Assembly (NCBI RefSeq): GCF_003025035.1
Contig: NZ_PYJN01000006.1
Coordinates: forward strand, 62,001-126,000
Source: Rhizobium sp. SEMIA4064
GTDB taxonomy: Bacteria > Pseudomonadota > Alphaproteobacteria > Rhizobiales > Rhizobiaceae
Direction of reading: 5' to 3'
Length of the DNA: 64,000 nt
The translations under genes were made by a program, and so were the position numbers. Numbering within the stretch: the stretch's first letter is position 1; each line of letters starts with the position of its first letter. This document shows, piece after piece, positions 9,077 through 17,497 of the stretch. The notes below the pieces were generated by a model. The model did not search any database, had not been told where the DNA came from, and saw only the letters and a program-made list of their open reading frames with translations.

Positions 9077-10561
9077 ATGGCACGCATCATTGAAACGTCA
9101 ACCGGGTTGGATGCTCTGACATTCGACGACGTGCTCCTGCAGCCGGGGCACTCCGAGGTCATGCCGGGCCAGACGAATATCGCCACCCGCATCGCCCAGG
9201 ACATCGAACTCAACCTGCCGATCCTCTCCGCTGCCATGGACACGGTGACGGAAAGCCGTCTCGCTATCGCCATGGCCCAGGCCGGCGGCATGGGCGTTAT
9301 CCACCGCAATCTGACGCCGATCGAACAGGCGGAAGAGGTCCGGCAGGTCAAGAAGTTCGAAAGCGGCATGGTGGTCAATCCGGTCACGATCGGCCCCGAT
9401 GCGACGCTTGCCGAAGCACTCAGCCTGATGAAGGCGCACGGCATTTCCGGCATCCCGGTCGTCGAAAAGTCGCACCGCCTCGTCGGCATCCTCACCAACC
9501 GCGACGTCCGCTTCGCCTCCGATCCTTCGCAAAAGATCTACGAGCTGATGACCCGCGAAAACCTGGTCACGGTCAAGGACGGCGTCCAGCAGCAGGAGGC
9601 CAAGCGCCTGCTGCACAAGCACCGCATCGAAAAGCTGCTGGTCATCGATGGCGATAGCCGTCTTGTCGGCCTGATCACGGTCAAGGATATCGAGAAGTCG
9701 CAGCTCAACCCGCACGCCTCGAAGGATGCGCAGGGCCGCCTTCGCGCCGCTGCCGCCATCAGCGTCGGTGACGACGGCTATGAGCGCGCCGAGCGCCTGA
9801 TCGAGGCCGGCGTCGACCTTTTGGTTGTCGATACCGCCCATGGCCATTCGCAGCGTGTTCTCGACGCTGTCACGCGCGTCAAGAAGCTCTCCAATTCCGT
9901 CCGCGTCATGGCCGGCAATGTCGCCACCTATGACGGCACGCGGGCGCTGATCGATGCCGGTGCGGATGCCGTCAAGGTTGGCATCGGCCCGGGTTCCATC
10001 TGCACGACCCGTATCGTCGCCGGCGTCGGTGTGCCGCAACTTGCCGCCATCATGTCGGCAGTTCAGGCCGCGCAGGACCAGAACATCCCGGTCATCGCCG
10101 ATGGCGGCATCAAGTTCTCGGGCGACCTCGCTAAGGCGATCGCCGCCGGCGCATCGGCCGCCATGGTCGGCTCGCTTCTCGCCGGCACGGATGAAAGCCC
10201 GGGCGAGGTCTATCTCTACCAGGGCCGCTCCTTCAAGGCCTATCGCGGCATGGGCTCCGTCGGCGCCATGGCGCGCGGCTCGGCCGATCGCTACTTCCAG
10301 GCCGAGGTGCGCGACACCCTGAAGCTGGTGCCGGAAGGCATCGAAGGCCAAGTGCCCTACAAGGGCTCTGTCTCGGGCGTGCTGCATCAGCTCGCGGGCG
10401 GCCTCAAGGCTGCCATGGGCTATGTCGGCGGCGCCGATCTCAAGGAGTTCCAGGAGCGCGCCACCTTCGTACGCATCTCCGGCGCGGGCCTGCGCGAAAG
10501 CCATGCCCACGACGTCACGATCACGCGCGAAAGCCCGAACTATCCGGGCGCTGGCGGCTGA
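9077..10561 (+). CDS. guaB: Inosine-5'-monophosphate dehydrogenase
   Basis: The product is 494 aa. It oxidises IMP to XMP with NAD+, the rate-limiting step of guanine nucleotide synthesis in the cytoplasm. The catalytic cysteine loop [15 protein letters not shown] is at ~298-312. Two CBS domains lie between ~95 and 210 ([20 protein letters not shown] and [20 protein letters not shown]). The flap segment GMGSVGAM and the IMP phosphate-binding [11 protein letters not shown] are present. The ATG at 9077 has GAAGGAA at an ideal distance; the in-frame TTG at 9071 is not needed. A membrane-protein gene follows after 3 bp. Confidence 0.97.
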   Translation: MARIIETSTGLDALTFDDVLLQPGHSEVMPGQTNIATRIAQDIELNLPILSAAMDTVTESRLAIAMAQAGGMGVIHRNLTPIEQAEEVRQVKKFESGMVVNPVTIGPDATLAEALSLMKAHGISGIPVVEKSHRLVGILTNRDVRFASDPSQKIYELMTRENLVTVKDGVQQQEAKRLLHKHRIEKLLVIDGDSRLVGLITVKDIEKSQLNPHASKDAQGRLRAAAAISVGDDGYERAERLIEAGVDLLVVDTAHGHSQRVLDAVTRVKKLSNSVRVMAGNVATYDGTRALIDAGADAVKVGIGPGSICTTRIVAGVGVPQLAAIMSAVQAAQDQNIPVIADGGIKFSGDLAKAIAAGASAAMVGSLLAGTDESPGEVYLYQGRSFKAYRGMGSVGAMARGSADRYFQAEVRDTLKLVPEGIEGQVPYKGSVSGVLHQLAGGLKAAMGYVGGADLKEFQERATFVRISGAGLRESHAHDVTITRESPNYPGAGG

Positions 10562-10564
10562 TCG

Positions 10565-11155
10565 ATGGCCGATCACGCTCAGGGTGACGTCAGGTCCTTG
10601 CAGGGCCTGACGGCGATCCTTGCGGCTCTTTCCCTGGCGCTTTTTGCCTGGATCTATGCCGGCTTCGTGAGAGCCTTCAGGGATGCCGCGGCCGGCGAGC
10701 AGATGCTCGATGCGCGCATCGGCGGCTATGAGCGCGATGATGTCATCGCCATGCAGCGCTACCTCAAGGATCATCCCGATCCGGCCGCTATCCTGCATTC
10801 CATGTATCTCGGGCCGGAACTCATCTTTCCGCTGGTGCTGGCCGGTCTGCTCTTTTGCCTGTTGCGGCTGGTTGGCCCCGGCGGCACTTTCTTCAAGCGG
10901 CCGATCTCGCCTGCGGTGATTGCCCTGATCTTTTGCCTGCCGGTCTTCTACGGCGTCATGGACTATGCCGAAAATATCGCCGGCCTGTTGCTCTATCCGC
11001 CGGCCGCGCCATCGGATGCCACAGTGACGTTGCTCGCCGGCCTGCTGCCGATCGTCGTGCGGCTAAAGTTCCTCTCGCTGGTCATCACTATCATTCTACT
11101 GGCCCGTTTCGCGATTCTTCGCTACCTGTCTGCGGACGGTTCCAAGCCGTCCTGA
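10565..11155 (+). CDS. Small integral membrane protein of unknown function
   Basis: The product is 196 aa and I do not recognise the family. Four hydrophobic segments are visible: ~16-36 (AILAALSLALFAWIYAGF), ~81-100 (LIFPLVLAGLLFCLL), ~115-135 (PAVIALIFCLPVFYGVMDY) and ~160-185. The loop between the first two is charged and contains a MQRYLKDHPDP stretch. It starts 3 bp after guaB, so it is probably on the guaB transcript. No motif links it to nucleotide metabolism. Confidence 0.72.
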   Translation: MADHAQGDVRSLQGLTAILAALSLALFAWIYAGFVRAFRDAAAGEQMLDARIGGYERDDVIAMQRYLKDHPDPAAILHSMYLGPELIFPLVLAGLLFCLLRLVGPGGTFFKRPISPAVIALIFCLPVFYGVMDYAENIAGLLLYPPAAPSDATVTLLAGLLPIVVRLKFLSLVITIILLARFAILRYLSADGSKPS

Positions 11156-11182
11156 GCGGGCGTTCTGCCGTTCAGCAATCCC

Positions 11183-11287
11183 TAGAGCGGTTTCAGCGTT
11201 TCACGGAATCGCTTTCCCGCTCTATCCCTTTGTTTTTACGCAATTCCGGACGGAAAGCCGCTTCGCCCTTTTCCGGGAATTGCTCTA
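11183..11287. repeat. Dispersed ~105-bp intergenic repeat, copy 1
   Basis: This element begins TAGAGCGGTTTCAGCG and ends GGGAATTGCTCTA, giving TAGAGC/GCTCTA termini. Its reverse complement matches 56951-57053 over nearly its whole length with scattered differences. Internal GCGGGAAAGCG and TTCCGTCCGGAA blocks are shared. It looks like one of the short intergenic repeat families known in Rhizobiaceae; I have not assigned it to a named family. It lies between two membrane-protein genes and may end the guaB transcript. Confidence 0.8.
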
Positions 11288-11300
11288 AGGAGTTGGCGGC

Positions 11301-11723
11301 GTGACCGGCTATGAAATGTTCTGGCCCATGGTGGCCCATGCGGTGCTTGTCTATATTCTCTATGCGCTGCTAGGCCTGCGCCGCCAAAGTGCGGTGAAAG
11401 CGGGCAAGATCAAACGCTCGCAGTTTCGCGAGAACCATGCCGCCGATGAGCCGGCCGAAAGCCTGGTTGTGCGCAACAGCATCGCCAATCAGTTCGAACT
11501 CCCCGTCCTTTTCCATGCCTGCTCGATCGCGCTGTTCGTCGCCCAAGCCGATAATCTGCCTGCGGTCATCCTGGCCTGGATCTTCGTCGCCTCGCGCTAT
11601 GCTCATGCCTATGTCCATGTCACCAGCAACGATCTGCGCTACCGCAGCCCGCTCTTCGCGCTCGGCTATATTGCCCTTGCCGGCATGTGGGCCTGGCTTG
11701 CCGTCTGGATGGTGTTCTCCTGA
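11301..11723 (+). CDS. MAPEG family membrane protein
   Basis: The product is 140 aa from a GTG preceded by TAAGGAGT. The four-helix pattern of MAPEG proteins is visible: a first helix with PMVAHAVLVYILYALLGLRR, then the conserved NSIANQFELPVLFHACSIAL (helix 2), and the ASRYAHAYVH segment before the last hairpin. Eukaryotic MAPEG proteins are glutathione S-transferases and eicosanoid enzymes of membranes; the bacterial members are mostly uncharacterised. It is separated from the previous gene by the repeat at 11183-11287, so co-transcription with guaB is uncertain. Confidence 0.85.
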   Translation: MTGYEMFWPMVAHAVLVYILYALLGLRRQSAVKAGKIKRSQFRENHAADEPAESLVVRNSIANQFELPVLFHACSIALFVAQADNLPAVILAWIFVASRYAHAYVHVTSNDLRYRSPLFALGYIALAGMWAWLAVWMVFS

Positions 11724-11871
11724 TCGGACTTGCATTGTCGCGGAAAGCAACCTGCGATAACGTATTTGTGTTCTTCCTTGACCCTCGTACCTCGCTCCGC
11801 TGACCTATCTTGTCCTCGGAAGCCGAGCCTTGGGACGCTGGCTGCCGGGGAAAGATAAGGAGGAACACACC

Positions 11872-12753
11872 ATGAGCATAGATAAGCCCATCGTGACGCA
11901 GGCGATGATCAATGCCTATGACGAATACACGCATCTGACGCTCGATCGCCGTGGTTTCATGGAAAAGCTGACGAAGCTCGCAGGCTCGGCGGGGGCCGCA
12001 GCCGTGATCGCGCCGTTGCTTGCGGCCAACAAGGCAAGCGCCGAGATCATTGCCGCCGATGATAGCCGTCTGGAGACGAAAGACGTCACCTATGCTGGCA
12101 ACGGCGGTGAAATGAAGGGCTATCTCGCCCGACCTAAGGGCGAGGGCGAAAAGCTCGGCGGCGTGATCGTCATTCATGAAAATCGTGGCCTCAACCCGCA
12201 TATCCGCGATGTCGCCCGCCGCATGGCGTTGGAAGGTTTCATCGCCCTGGCGCCGGACTTCCTGTCGCCGCTCGGCGGAACGCCGGAAAATGAGGACAAG
12301 GCGCGCGAGATGTTCACCAAACTCGACGCCGCGCAAACGGTTGCCAATGCCGAAGCAAGCCTAACCTATCTCGCCAAGCTCGACGGCTCCAGCGGCAAGG
12401 TCGGCGCGGTCGGCTTCTGCTGGGGCGGCGGTGTCATCAACCGTTTCGCCACCAAATCACCGGAGCTGAAGGCCGGCGTTGCCTATTACGGCATGCAGCC
12501 CGCCGCGGCCGATGTGCCCGACATCAAAGCCGCCCTGATGCTGCATTATGCCGGCCTCGACGATCGCACCAATGCCGGCATCGACGCCTATCGGAAAGAG
12601 CTGCAGGCCGGCGGCAAGACCTTCGAAATCTTCGTCTATGACGGCGCCAACCACGCGTTCAACAATGACACCTCGGCTGCCCGCTACGACAAGAAGGCCG
12701 CCGATCTCGCCTGGGGCCGGACGGTTGATTTCCTGAAAAAGTATCTAGCCTAG
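11872..12753 (+). CDS. Exported dienelactone hydrolase (YghX-like)
   Basis: The product is 293 aa from the ATG at 11872, preceded by AAGGAGGAA. An N-terminal twin-arginine-like segment (LDRRGFMEKLTKL) is followed by an Ala-rich hydrophobic stretch ending NKASAE, suggesting Tat export. The dienelactone hydrolase triad is visible: Cys183 in GAVGFCWGGG, Asp230 or 231 in YAGLDD, and His261 in DGANHAF. The early VIHENRGLNPHI motif is also characteristic. Family members open dienelactones from aromatic ring cleavage or hydrolyse related esters. No other aromatic-degradation gene is adjacent, so the natural substrate is unclear. Confidence 0.9.
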   Translation: MSIDKPIVTQAMINAYDEYTHLTLDRRGFMEKLTKLAGSAGAAAVIAPLLAANKASAEIIAADDSRLETKDVTYAGNGGEMKGYLARPKGEGEKLGGVIVIHENRGLNPHIRDVARRMALEGFIALAPDFLSPLGGTPENEDKAREMFTKLDAAQTVANAEASLTYLAKLDGSSGKVGAVGFCWGGGVINRFATKSPELKAGVAYYGMQPAAADVPDIKAALMLHYAGLDDRTNAGIDAYRKELQAGGKTFEIFVYDGANHAFNNDTSAARYDKKAADLAWGRTVDFLKKYLA

Positions 12754-12779
12754 AGCGCGGGTAGCAAGGACTGGACGTG

Positions 12780-12810
12780 ACAACGGCGGAAGGTATCCTC
12801 CAGCCGTTGT
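12780..12810 (+). terminator. Hairpin after dienelactone hydrolase gene
   Basis: A perfect 8-bp inverted repeat (ACAACGGC at 12780, GCCGTTGT at 12803) lies 27 bp after the hydrolase stop. The following bases (TGCTCTATT) are only weakly T-rich, so intrinsic termination is plausible but not certain. Confidence 0.45.
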
Positions 12811-12944
12811 TGCTCTATTGCGACCTTAACAATACTTAACACTTAAAATTGAACTTTTCCCTTTTACGCGCATTGAATATGCCTATGACATAAGCTGCCT
12901 TACGCCCCGGCGTCGCTCCGAGTGAACAATAAAATGGGAAATTC

Positions 12945-13598
12945 ATGAGCCCGGACAAACCCGACCGCATCAAATTCCGCAAGGAGCCCCAGCAGGAACG
13001 CAGCATCCACCGTGTCGATGTCATCTTATCGGCTGCCGCGCGACTAATCGCCGAAAAAGGCGTCAGCGCCATGAAGATGACGGAACTCGCCGCGGTGGCG
13101 GGCGTGCCGATTGGTTCCGTGTACCAATATTTTCCTGAGAAAGCTGCGATCGTCACTGCGCTGTTCGACCGCCACGCCGTTCTCGTCCAGGAAAAGACGG
13201 CGGAAGTCTTCGTCGCCGTCAAATCCCTCGATCATGCCATCGATCTCGTCTGCGGCATGGTCGACTGGTACTATCGCGAATTCCGCGGCGATCCGACCTA
13301 TATGGGCGTGTGGCTGGGGACGGAGATGGATCAGGATCTTATGAAGCTGAACATTCAGCACAGCAATCGCGTCGCCGAAATCTTCTTGCAGGGCATCGAA
13401 GCCCACATTCCCGCCGACAGTCAAATAGACCTGCAGGCTCGCGCCCAATTCTTCAGCCACCTCATCGGCGCCTCCGTCCGCCTCGCGATCATGAGCGAGA
13501 GGAGCCTTGCCATCCGCATGCTCAATGAATGGAAACAGGTGATCCGCACGACGCTGTTTGCCGAGCCGAGCAGCGTGGCAATCGGCAACAGGCACTAG
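12945..13598 (+). CDS. TetR family transcriptional regulator
   Basis: The product is 217 aa. The N-terminal TetR helix-turn-helix spans ~18-62: VDVILSAAARLIAEKGVSAM, then TELAAVAGVPIGSVYQYF, with the conserved FPEK entering helix 4. The rest is an all-helical ligand-binding domain with no recognisable specificity signature. It lies between two hydrolase genes on the same strand; the 190-bp upstream gap is AT-rich and probably carries its own promoter. Autoregulation and control of the neighbouring hydrolases are guesses from position. Confidence 0.92.
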   Translation: MSPDKPDRIKFRKEPQQERSIHRVDVILSAAARLIAEKGVSAMKMTELAAVAGVPIGSVYQYFPEKAAIVTALFDRHAVLVQEKTAEVFVAVKSLDHAIDLVCGMVDWYYREFRGDPTYMGVWLGTEMDQDLMKLNIQHSNRVAEIFLQGIEAHIPADSQIDLQARAQFFSHLIGASVRLAIMSERSLAIRMLNEWKQVIRTTLFAEPSSVAIGNRH

Positions 13599-13657
13599 GT
13601 GCGCCTAGAACAGCGCTGGTCTTGCACCGGTCTCTATCCATAGAATAAAATGCCTCC

Positions 13658-14209
13658 ATGGCTAAGCAGGTCCTCTTCGTTCAAGGAGCCGGCGAAGGCG
13701 CTCACGCCCGCTGGGACAGCAAGCTTGTGGCGTGCCTTGAGCGCGAACTCGGCGAAACCTATGCCGTCCGCTATCCCCAAATGCCCGGCGAGGACGATCC
13801 CCACTATTCGGCTTGGAGGGCTGCGCTGATAAGGGAGTTCGGTTCGCTGGAGGACGGGGTGCTCCTCGTCGGCCACTCGATCGGCGGGACTATTTTGCTC
13901 CATGTGCTTGCCGAACATCCACCGAAAGCCGGGCTCGGAGGGCTGTTTATCATCGCTGCACCCTTCATCGGTGAAGGTGGCTGGCCGAGCGATGACATCG
14001 GTGGTCGCAAGGACTTTTCAGAACGCCTTCCGCCCAGCGTTCCCATCTATTTCTATCATGGCGCTGATGACGACGTGGTGCCGACTGCCCATGTTCAGCT
14101 CTATGCGAAAGCAATTCCGCACGCTGTGATCCGCGTGTTCGACCACAGGGATCACCAGCTCAACAACGATATGAGCGACGTCGCGCGAGACATCCGTTCC
14201 ATGGGCTAA
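13658..14209 (+). CDS. Small alpha/beta hydrolase
   Basis: The product is 183 aa. It opens with a beta strand and oxyanion loop (QVLFVQGAGEGAHARW) and has a nucleophile elbow LLVGHSIGGTILLHVL (Ser at ~74). A catalytic aspartate stands in YHGADDDVVP and a histidine in DHRDHQLN near the end. The short size and lack of a lid domain resemble the RBBP9/YdeN group of serine hydrolases. There is no signal peptide. The gene begins 59 bp after the TetR gene and may be co-transcribed with it. The substrate is unknown. Confidence 0.85.
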   Translation: MAKQVLFVQGAGEGAHARWDSKLVACLERELGETYAVRYPQMPGEDDPHYSAWRAALIREFGSLEDGVLLVGHSIGGTILLHVLAEHPPKAGLGGLFIIAAPFIGEGGWPSDDIGGRKDFSERLPPSVPIYFYHGADDDVVPTAHVQLYAKAIPHAVIRVFDHRDHQLNNDMSDVARDIRSMG

Positions 14210-14242
14210 GCCGAGCGCAGGGTTCGCGCCCGACTTCTGAAA

Positions 14243-15196
14243 TCACCAACCCGGCAGGATATGCCCCGCGCGCAGGCGCGGATGGTAGCGCGCGAAGGTC
14301 TTTACATCGCCGTCGAGATCGTCGTCGACCACAGCCGGCGTGATGTTGTCGAGGCACGCGGAGATGTGGGCGGTGATAGCGTTCATCAGCGATACCGAGA
14401 GGCCCGGCCGCTTCATGATGCCGATCTGCACTGGCGGCAGTGGCGGGAAGCCATCCGCCTGGCTCAGCACCTTCATGCCGGTGCGGAGCGCCGATTCCGG
14501 CATGACCGATACCGCCATGCCGGCAAGCACCGCAGCGGCAACCACCGTGCAGGACCAACTGGTGAACAGGATCTGGTAGTCGCGGCCGCCGGCGTCGAGT
14601 GCTGCGCAGGCAAGCTGCCGCCACTGACAGTCGCGCCGCCCGACGGCGAGCGGAATCGGCGCATCGTCGCGCAGTGGATGATTGGCCGAACCGACCCAGC
14701 AGAGCGGCTCGGTGCGCACGACATCGGACATTCTTTCGCGCGGATTGTGGGTGACCAGCGCGATATCGAGCTCGCCGCGATGCATGCGTTCGGCGAGATC
14801 GACCGAGGGTTCGCAGACGATATAGAGCTCGACGTTCGGATGCGTCTTGGCGAAGCGGCCGATGATTTCTGGCATGTAGCGATCGGCATAATCGTCTGGC
14901 GTGCCGATGCGCAGCGTGCCTTCCAGCCTGTTGTCGTCGAAGGCGGCAATCGCCTCATTGTTCAGGCGGATGATGCGGCGCGCATAGTTGAGCAGCTTTT
15001 CGCCTTCCGCCGTCAGCCGGTTGCCACGGCCGTCCTTGATGAAAAGCTGTTTGCCGACGCGTTCCTCCAGCCGGCGCATCTGCATGGAGACCGCCGACTG
15101 CGTCTTGAAGACCCGGTCGGCGGCCTTGGTGAAGCTGCCCGAATCCACGATGGCGATGAAGGTCTGCAACTGATCGATATCAAGCGGCGCGGCCAT
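14243..15196 (-). CDS. LysR family transcriptional regulator
   Basis: The product is 317 aa. The winged helix-turn-helix is at ~7-65 (LQTFIAIVDSGSFTKAADRV, KTQSAVSMQMRRLEERVGKQ) and the periplasmic-binding-protein-like effector domain from ~92 (LRIGTPDDYADRYMPEIIGR). Several cysteines lie in the effector domain (YIVCEP, EPLCWVG, RRDCQW, TSWSC). The domain resembles rhizobial redox-responsive LsrB-type regulators as I remember them; I keep this as a low-confidence suggestion and give no symbol. It is divergent from a DUF1127 gene, and a perfect 12-bp palindrome lies just upstream of its start. Confidence 0.92.
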   Translation of the reverse strand: MAAPLDIDQLQTFIAIVDSGSFTKAADRVFKTQSAVSMQMRRLEERVGKQLFIKDGRGNRLTAEGEKLLNYARRIIRLNNEAIAAFDDNRLEGTLRIGTPDDYADRYMPEIIGRFAKTHPNVELYIVCEPSVDLAERMHRGELDIALVTHNPRERMSDVVRTEPLCWVGSANHPLRDDAPIPLAVGRRDCQWRQLACAALDAGGRDYQILFTSWSCTVVAAAVLAGMAVSVMPESALRTGMKVLSQADGFPPLPPVQIGIMKRPGLSVSLMNAITAHISACLDNITPAVVDDDLDGDVKTFARYHPRLRAGHILPGW

Positions 15197-15218
15197 GATC
15201 TCACCTATAAAGGAGTTT

Positions 15219-15230
15219 GATAATTATCAT
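15219..15230. promoter_or_regulatory. Palindrome TGATAATTATCA, candidate LysR site
   Basis: A perfect 12-bp AT-rich palindrome lies 23 bp upstream of the LysR ATG and 166 bp upstream of the DUF1127 start. A LysR operator would be expected here (T-N11-A dyad in a divergent region), but the palindrome could also be part of a promoter. Assignment is by position and symmetry only. Confidence 0.4.
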
Positions 15231-15395
15231 TAGAAACATTCGTTGGACTGATCAATAGGGCTTTGGCATCTTCCTAATGCAAATCAGCATACCAATCGAC
15301 AGAACTCCTGCCGAATTCCTCCCAAACCACGCTCCTTCTCCGGACTTCCGGGAAGGGGCTTGGCCAGCGTGTGCCTGAAAGAAAGGACCATTGAA

Positions 15396-15695
15396 ATGCG
15401 CACGACAGATCGGACACTACATCTCGGCCACGCAAGGCCGTCGTTGCCCTTGACGGCACGTCTGACGCTTGCTTTCGATAAGATGGCATCCGTCTGGCGA
15501 GCACTCCGCAACCGCCGCGAGATCAATTATCTGCATGAGCTGAATGACAGCCAATTGAAGGACATCGGCTTGACCCGCCTCGACGTCACGGCGGCGCTCA
15601 ATACTTCGACCTTCTTCGAGGACCCGTCCAGCCATCTGACCAACTCTGCGCGTCGCCGTACGCGCTCCTTCGGCCTTACCAGCTTCCGTCTTTGA
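15396..15695 (+). CDS. DUF1127 domain protein
   Basis: The product is 99 aa from the ATG at 15396, preceded by GAAAGGA. The DUF1127 (YjiS-like) core is at ~30-66: ASVWRALRNRREINYLHELN, then DSQLKDIGLTRLDV. Many DUF1127 proteins are only ~45 aa, so this one has extra basic N- and C-terminal arms. In alphaproteobacteria short Arg-rich DUF1127 proteins have been linked to RNA metabolism, phosphate physiology and stress, but the function of this one is unknown. It is divergent from a LysR gene and is followed by a strong terminator, so it is its own transcription unit. Confidence 0.88.
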   Translation: MRTTDRTLHLGHARPSLPLTARLTLAFDKMASVWRALRNRREINYLHELNDSQLKDIGLTRLDVTAALNTSTFFEDPSSHLTNSARRRTRSFGLTSFRL

Positions 15696-15746
15696 GGCCG
15701 ACTAAACGTTTCCCCGCAGGGTGATAGCCAATAAGCCCTGCCTCTT

Positions 15747-15790
15747 ACCCGGTGTTCGGTTCCCAACCGACACCGGGTTTTTTCTTTTTG
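15747..15790 (+). terminator. Rho-independent terminator after DUF1127 gene
   Basis: A long hairpin with arms CCCGGTG-T-TCGGTT (15748-15761) and AACCGA-CACCGGG (15765-15777), one bulged T and a 3-bp loop, is followed by TTTTTTCTTTTT. It is a textbook intrinsic terminator 50 bp after the DUF1127 stop. Confidence 0.92.
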
Positions 15791-15872
15791 GGAGACGAAG
15801 GACGGCCGGGAAATTGCCATGTCTTTCAAATGCCTTATGTTAGCACCTGGCTGAGATGCGAGGTCTGTGACA

Positions 15873-16439
15873 ATGGCGACGGTGATCCTCTTCCATTCCG
15901 TTTATGGGTTGAGTCCTCTCGAACTGGACGCTGTCGAGCGCTTGCAGGCGGCGGGTCACAAGGCGTTCGCGCCCGATCTTTATGATGGTTGGGTTGCAAG
16001 CTCGATCGACGAAGGCTTCGAACTGAAGGATGAGATCGGTTGGCCGACCATCTGCGAGCGGGCGGAATGGGCGATGGCCGGCCTGCCGCCATCAACGGTC
16101 CTGGGTGGATTTTCCATGGGCGCGGCGGTTGCGGCAAGTCTTTGGCCGAAGCGGCCCCAGACCGCCGGCGTGCTCTTCCTTCACAGCATTGCCCAAATCC
16201 CGGAAAACCCTCGTGAGGGCTTGCCCGTGCAGGTCCATCTTGCCGATCCGGATCGTTTCGAGCCTGCGGAAGATGTCGCCGCATGGCGATCGGCAGCCGT
16301 ACGGTCGAAGATCGCAGCCGATGTCTTTACCTATCCAGGCGCCGGACACCTCTATACCGACGCCAGCCTGCCCGATTACGATGCCAAGGCGACCGATCTC
16401 ACATGGAGCCGCGTCATCCGCTTTCTCGACGCTCTCTAA
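15873..16439 (+). CDS. Dienelactone hydrolase family protein (serine type)
   Basis: The product is 188 aa from the ATG at 15873; an in-frame GTG at 15867 is closer to the GAGG ribosome site than is usual. The fold is that of small dienelactone hydrolases: VILFHSVYGLSP strand and loop, AFAPDLYDGW, nucleophile elbow LGGFSMGAAVAASL, and a catalytic histidine in YPGAGHLYTD. The nucleophile is Ser, whereas classical dienelactone hydrolases and the homologue at 11872 use Cys. This suggests esterase activity different from true dienelactone hydrolysis. It stands alone after the terminator. Confidence 0.87.
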   Translation: MATVILFHSVYGLSPLELDAVERLQAAGHKAFAPDLYDGWVASSIDEGFELKDEIGWPTICERAEWAMAGLPPSTVLGGFSMGAAVAASLWPKRPQTAGVLFLHSIAQIPENPREGLPVQVHLADPDRFEPAEDVAAWRSAAVRSKIAADVFTYPGAGHLYTDASLPDYDAKATDLTWSRVIRFLDAL

Positions 16440-16468
16440 AGTTCCCTTCCAAGAGCGGGCATATCAGT

Positions 16469-17347
16469 TCAGTCGGCGCTGGCGTCTGCGATCCGGTCGA
16501 GCTCCGCGATCTCGTGATCGGGCAGCCCGAGCCCGGCGGCGGCAAGGTTCTGCTGCAGGTGCTCGATAGAGGAGGTGCCGGGGATCAGCAGGATGTTCGG
16601 GGCACGATGTAGGAGCCAGGCGAGCGCCACCTGCATGGGCGTGGCACCGAGGCGGGCGGCGACATCCGAGAGGGTGGAGGATTGCAACGGGGTGAACCCG
16701 CCAAGCGGAAAGAACGGCACATAGGCGATCCCGTCGCGGGCAAGCTCATCTATCAGGGCGTCGTCGGCCCGATGCGCCAGATTATATTGGTTTTGCACGC
16801 AGACGATCTTGGCGATCCTCCGGCCTTCCGCCACCTGTTTGGCCGTGACGTTGCTCAGCCCGATATGACGGATCAGGCCCTGCCGCTGCAGGTCAGCCAG
16901 GATCGTCAAAGGCGCTTCGATCGACCCTTCGGTGGGATGATGTGGATTGAGCATGATGCGAAGGTTGACGACGTCGAGCACGTCCAGACCAAGATTGCGG
17001 AGATTGTCGTGCACGGCCTGGATCAGCTCTTCGCGGGAGAAGGCCGGAAGCCATGACGCGTCAGTGCCGCGGCGGGCGCCGATCTTGGTGACGATGACGA
17101 GATCGTCGCTGTAAGGATGGAGCGCCTCGCGGATCAGCCGGTTGGTGACATGTGGACCATAGAAATCGCTGGTGTCGATATGGTCGACGCCGGCCGCAAC
17201 CGCTGCCCGCAGCACCGCGATGGCTGTATCATGATCCCTTGGCGGGCCGAACACACCGGGACCTGCGAGCTGCATGGCGCCGTAGCCGAGCCGTTTGACG
17301 CGGCGATCGCCGAGGGTAAAGCTGCTGGATTGATCGATGTTGGACAT
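16469..17347 (-). CDS. Aldo/keto reductase
   Basis: The product is 292 aa; the ATG at 17347 is preceded by AAAGGAGAT. Residues follow the AKR barrel: GYGAMQLAGPGVFG near the start, DTSDFYGPHVTNRLI carrying the catalytic Asp and Tyr, then KIGARRGTD with the catalytic Lys, and the C-terminal NADPH site LLIPGTSSIEHLQQN. AKRs reduce aldehydes and ketones with NADPH in the cytoplasm. The family is broad and the substrate is unknown. The oxidoreductase YdbC group is a possible match. It appears to be a single-gene unit. Confidence 0.92.
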   Translation of the reverse strand: MSNIDQSSSFTLGDRRVKRLGYGAMQLAGPGVFGPPRDHDTAIAVLRAAVAAGVDHIDTSDFYGPHVTNRLIREALHPYSDDLVIVTKIGARRGTDASWLPAFSREELIQAVHDNLRNLGLDVLDVVNLRIMLNPHHPTEGSIEAPLTILADLQRQGLIRHIGLSNVTAKQVAEGRRIAKIVCVQNQYNLAHRADDALIDELARDGIAYVPFFPLGGFTPLQSSTLSDVAARLGATPMQVALAWLLHRAPNILLIPGTSSIEHLQQNLAAAGLGLPDHEIAELDRIADASAD

Positions 17348-17497
17348 GACTATCTCCTTTGAAGATGAAATAGAGATAGAGGCCGTCGGAGTGTATGAAA
17401 ACGGGGTGTAATCCGCACGGGTTGTGCGGAATCACGAACAGTCGACTTGTTGGCAAAATCGCGCGGACCGGCTCGCGGCTCGGGAAATATGTCCCGG

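Noticed and set aside
9098..10798. A 566-codon minus-strand frame across guaB
   Set aside because: It is a shadow of guaB, whose catalytic loop and CBS domains are on the plus strand.
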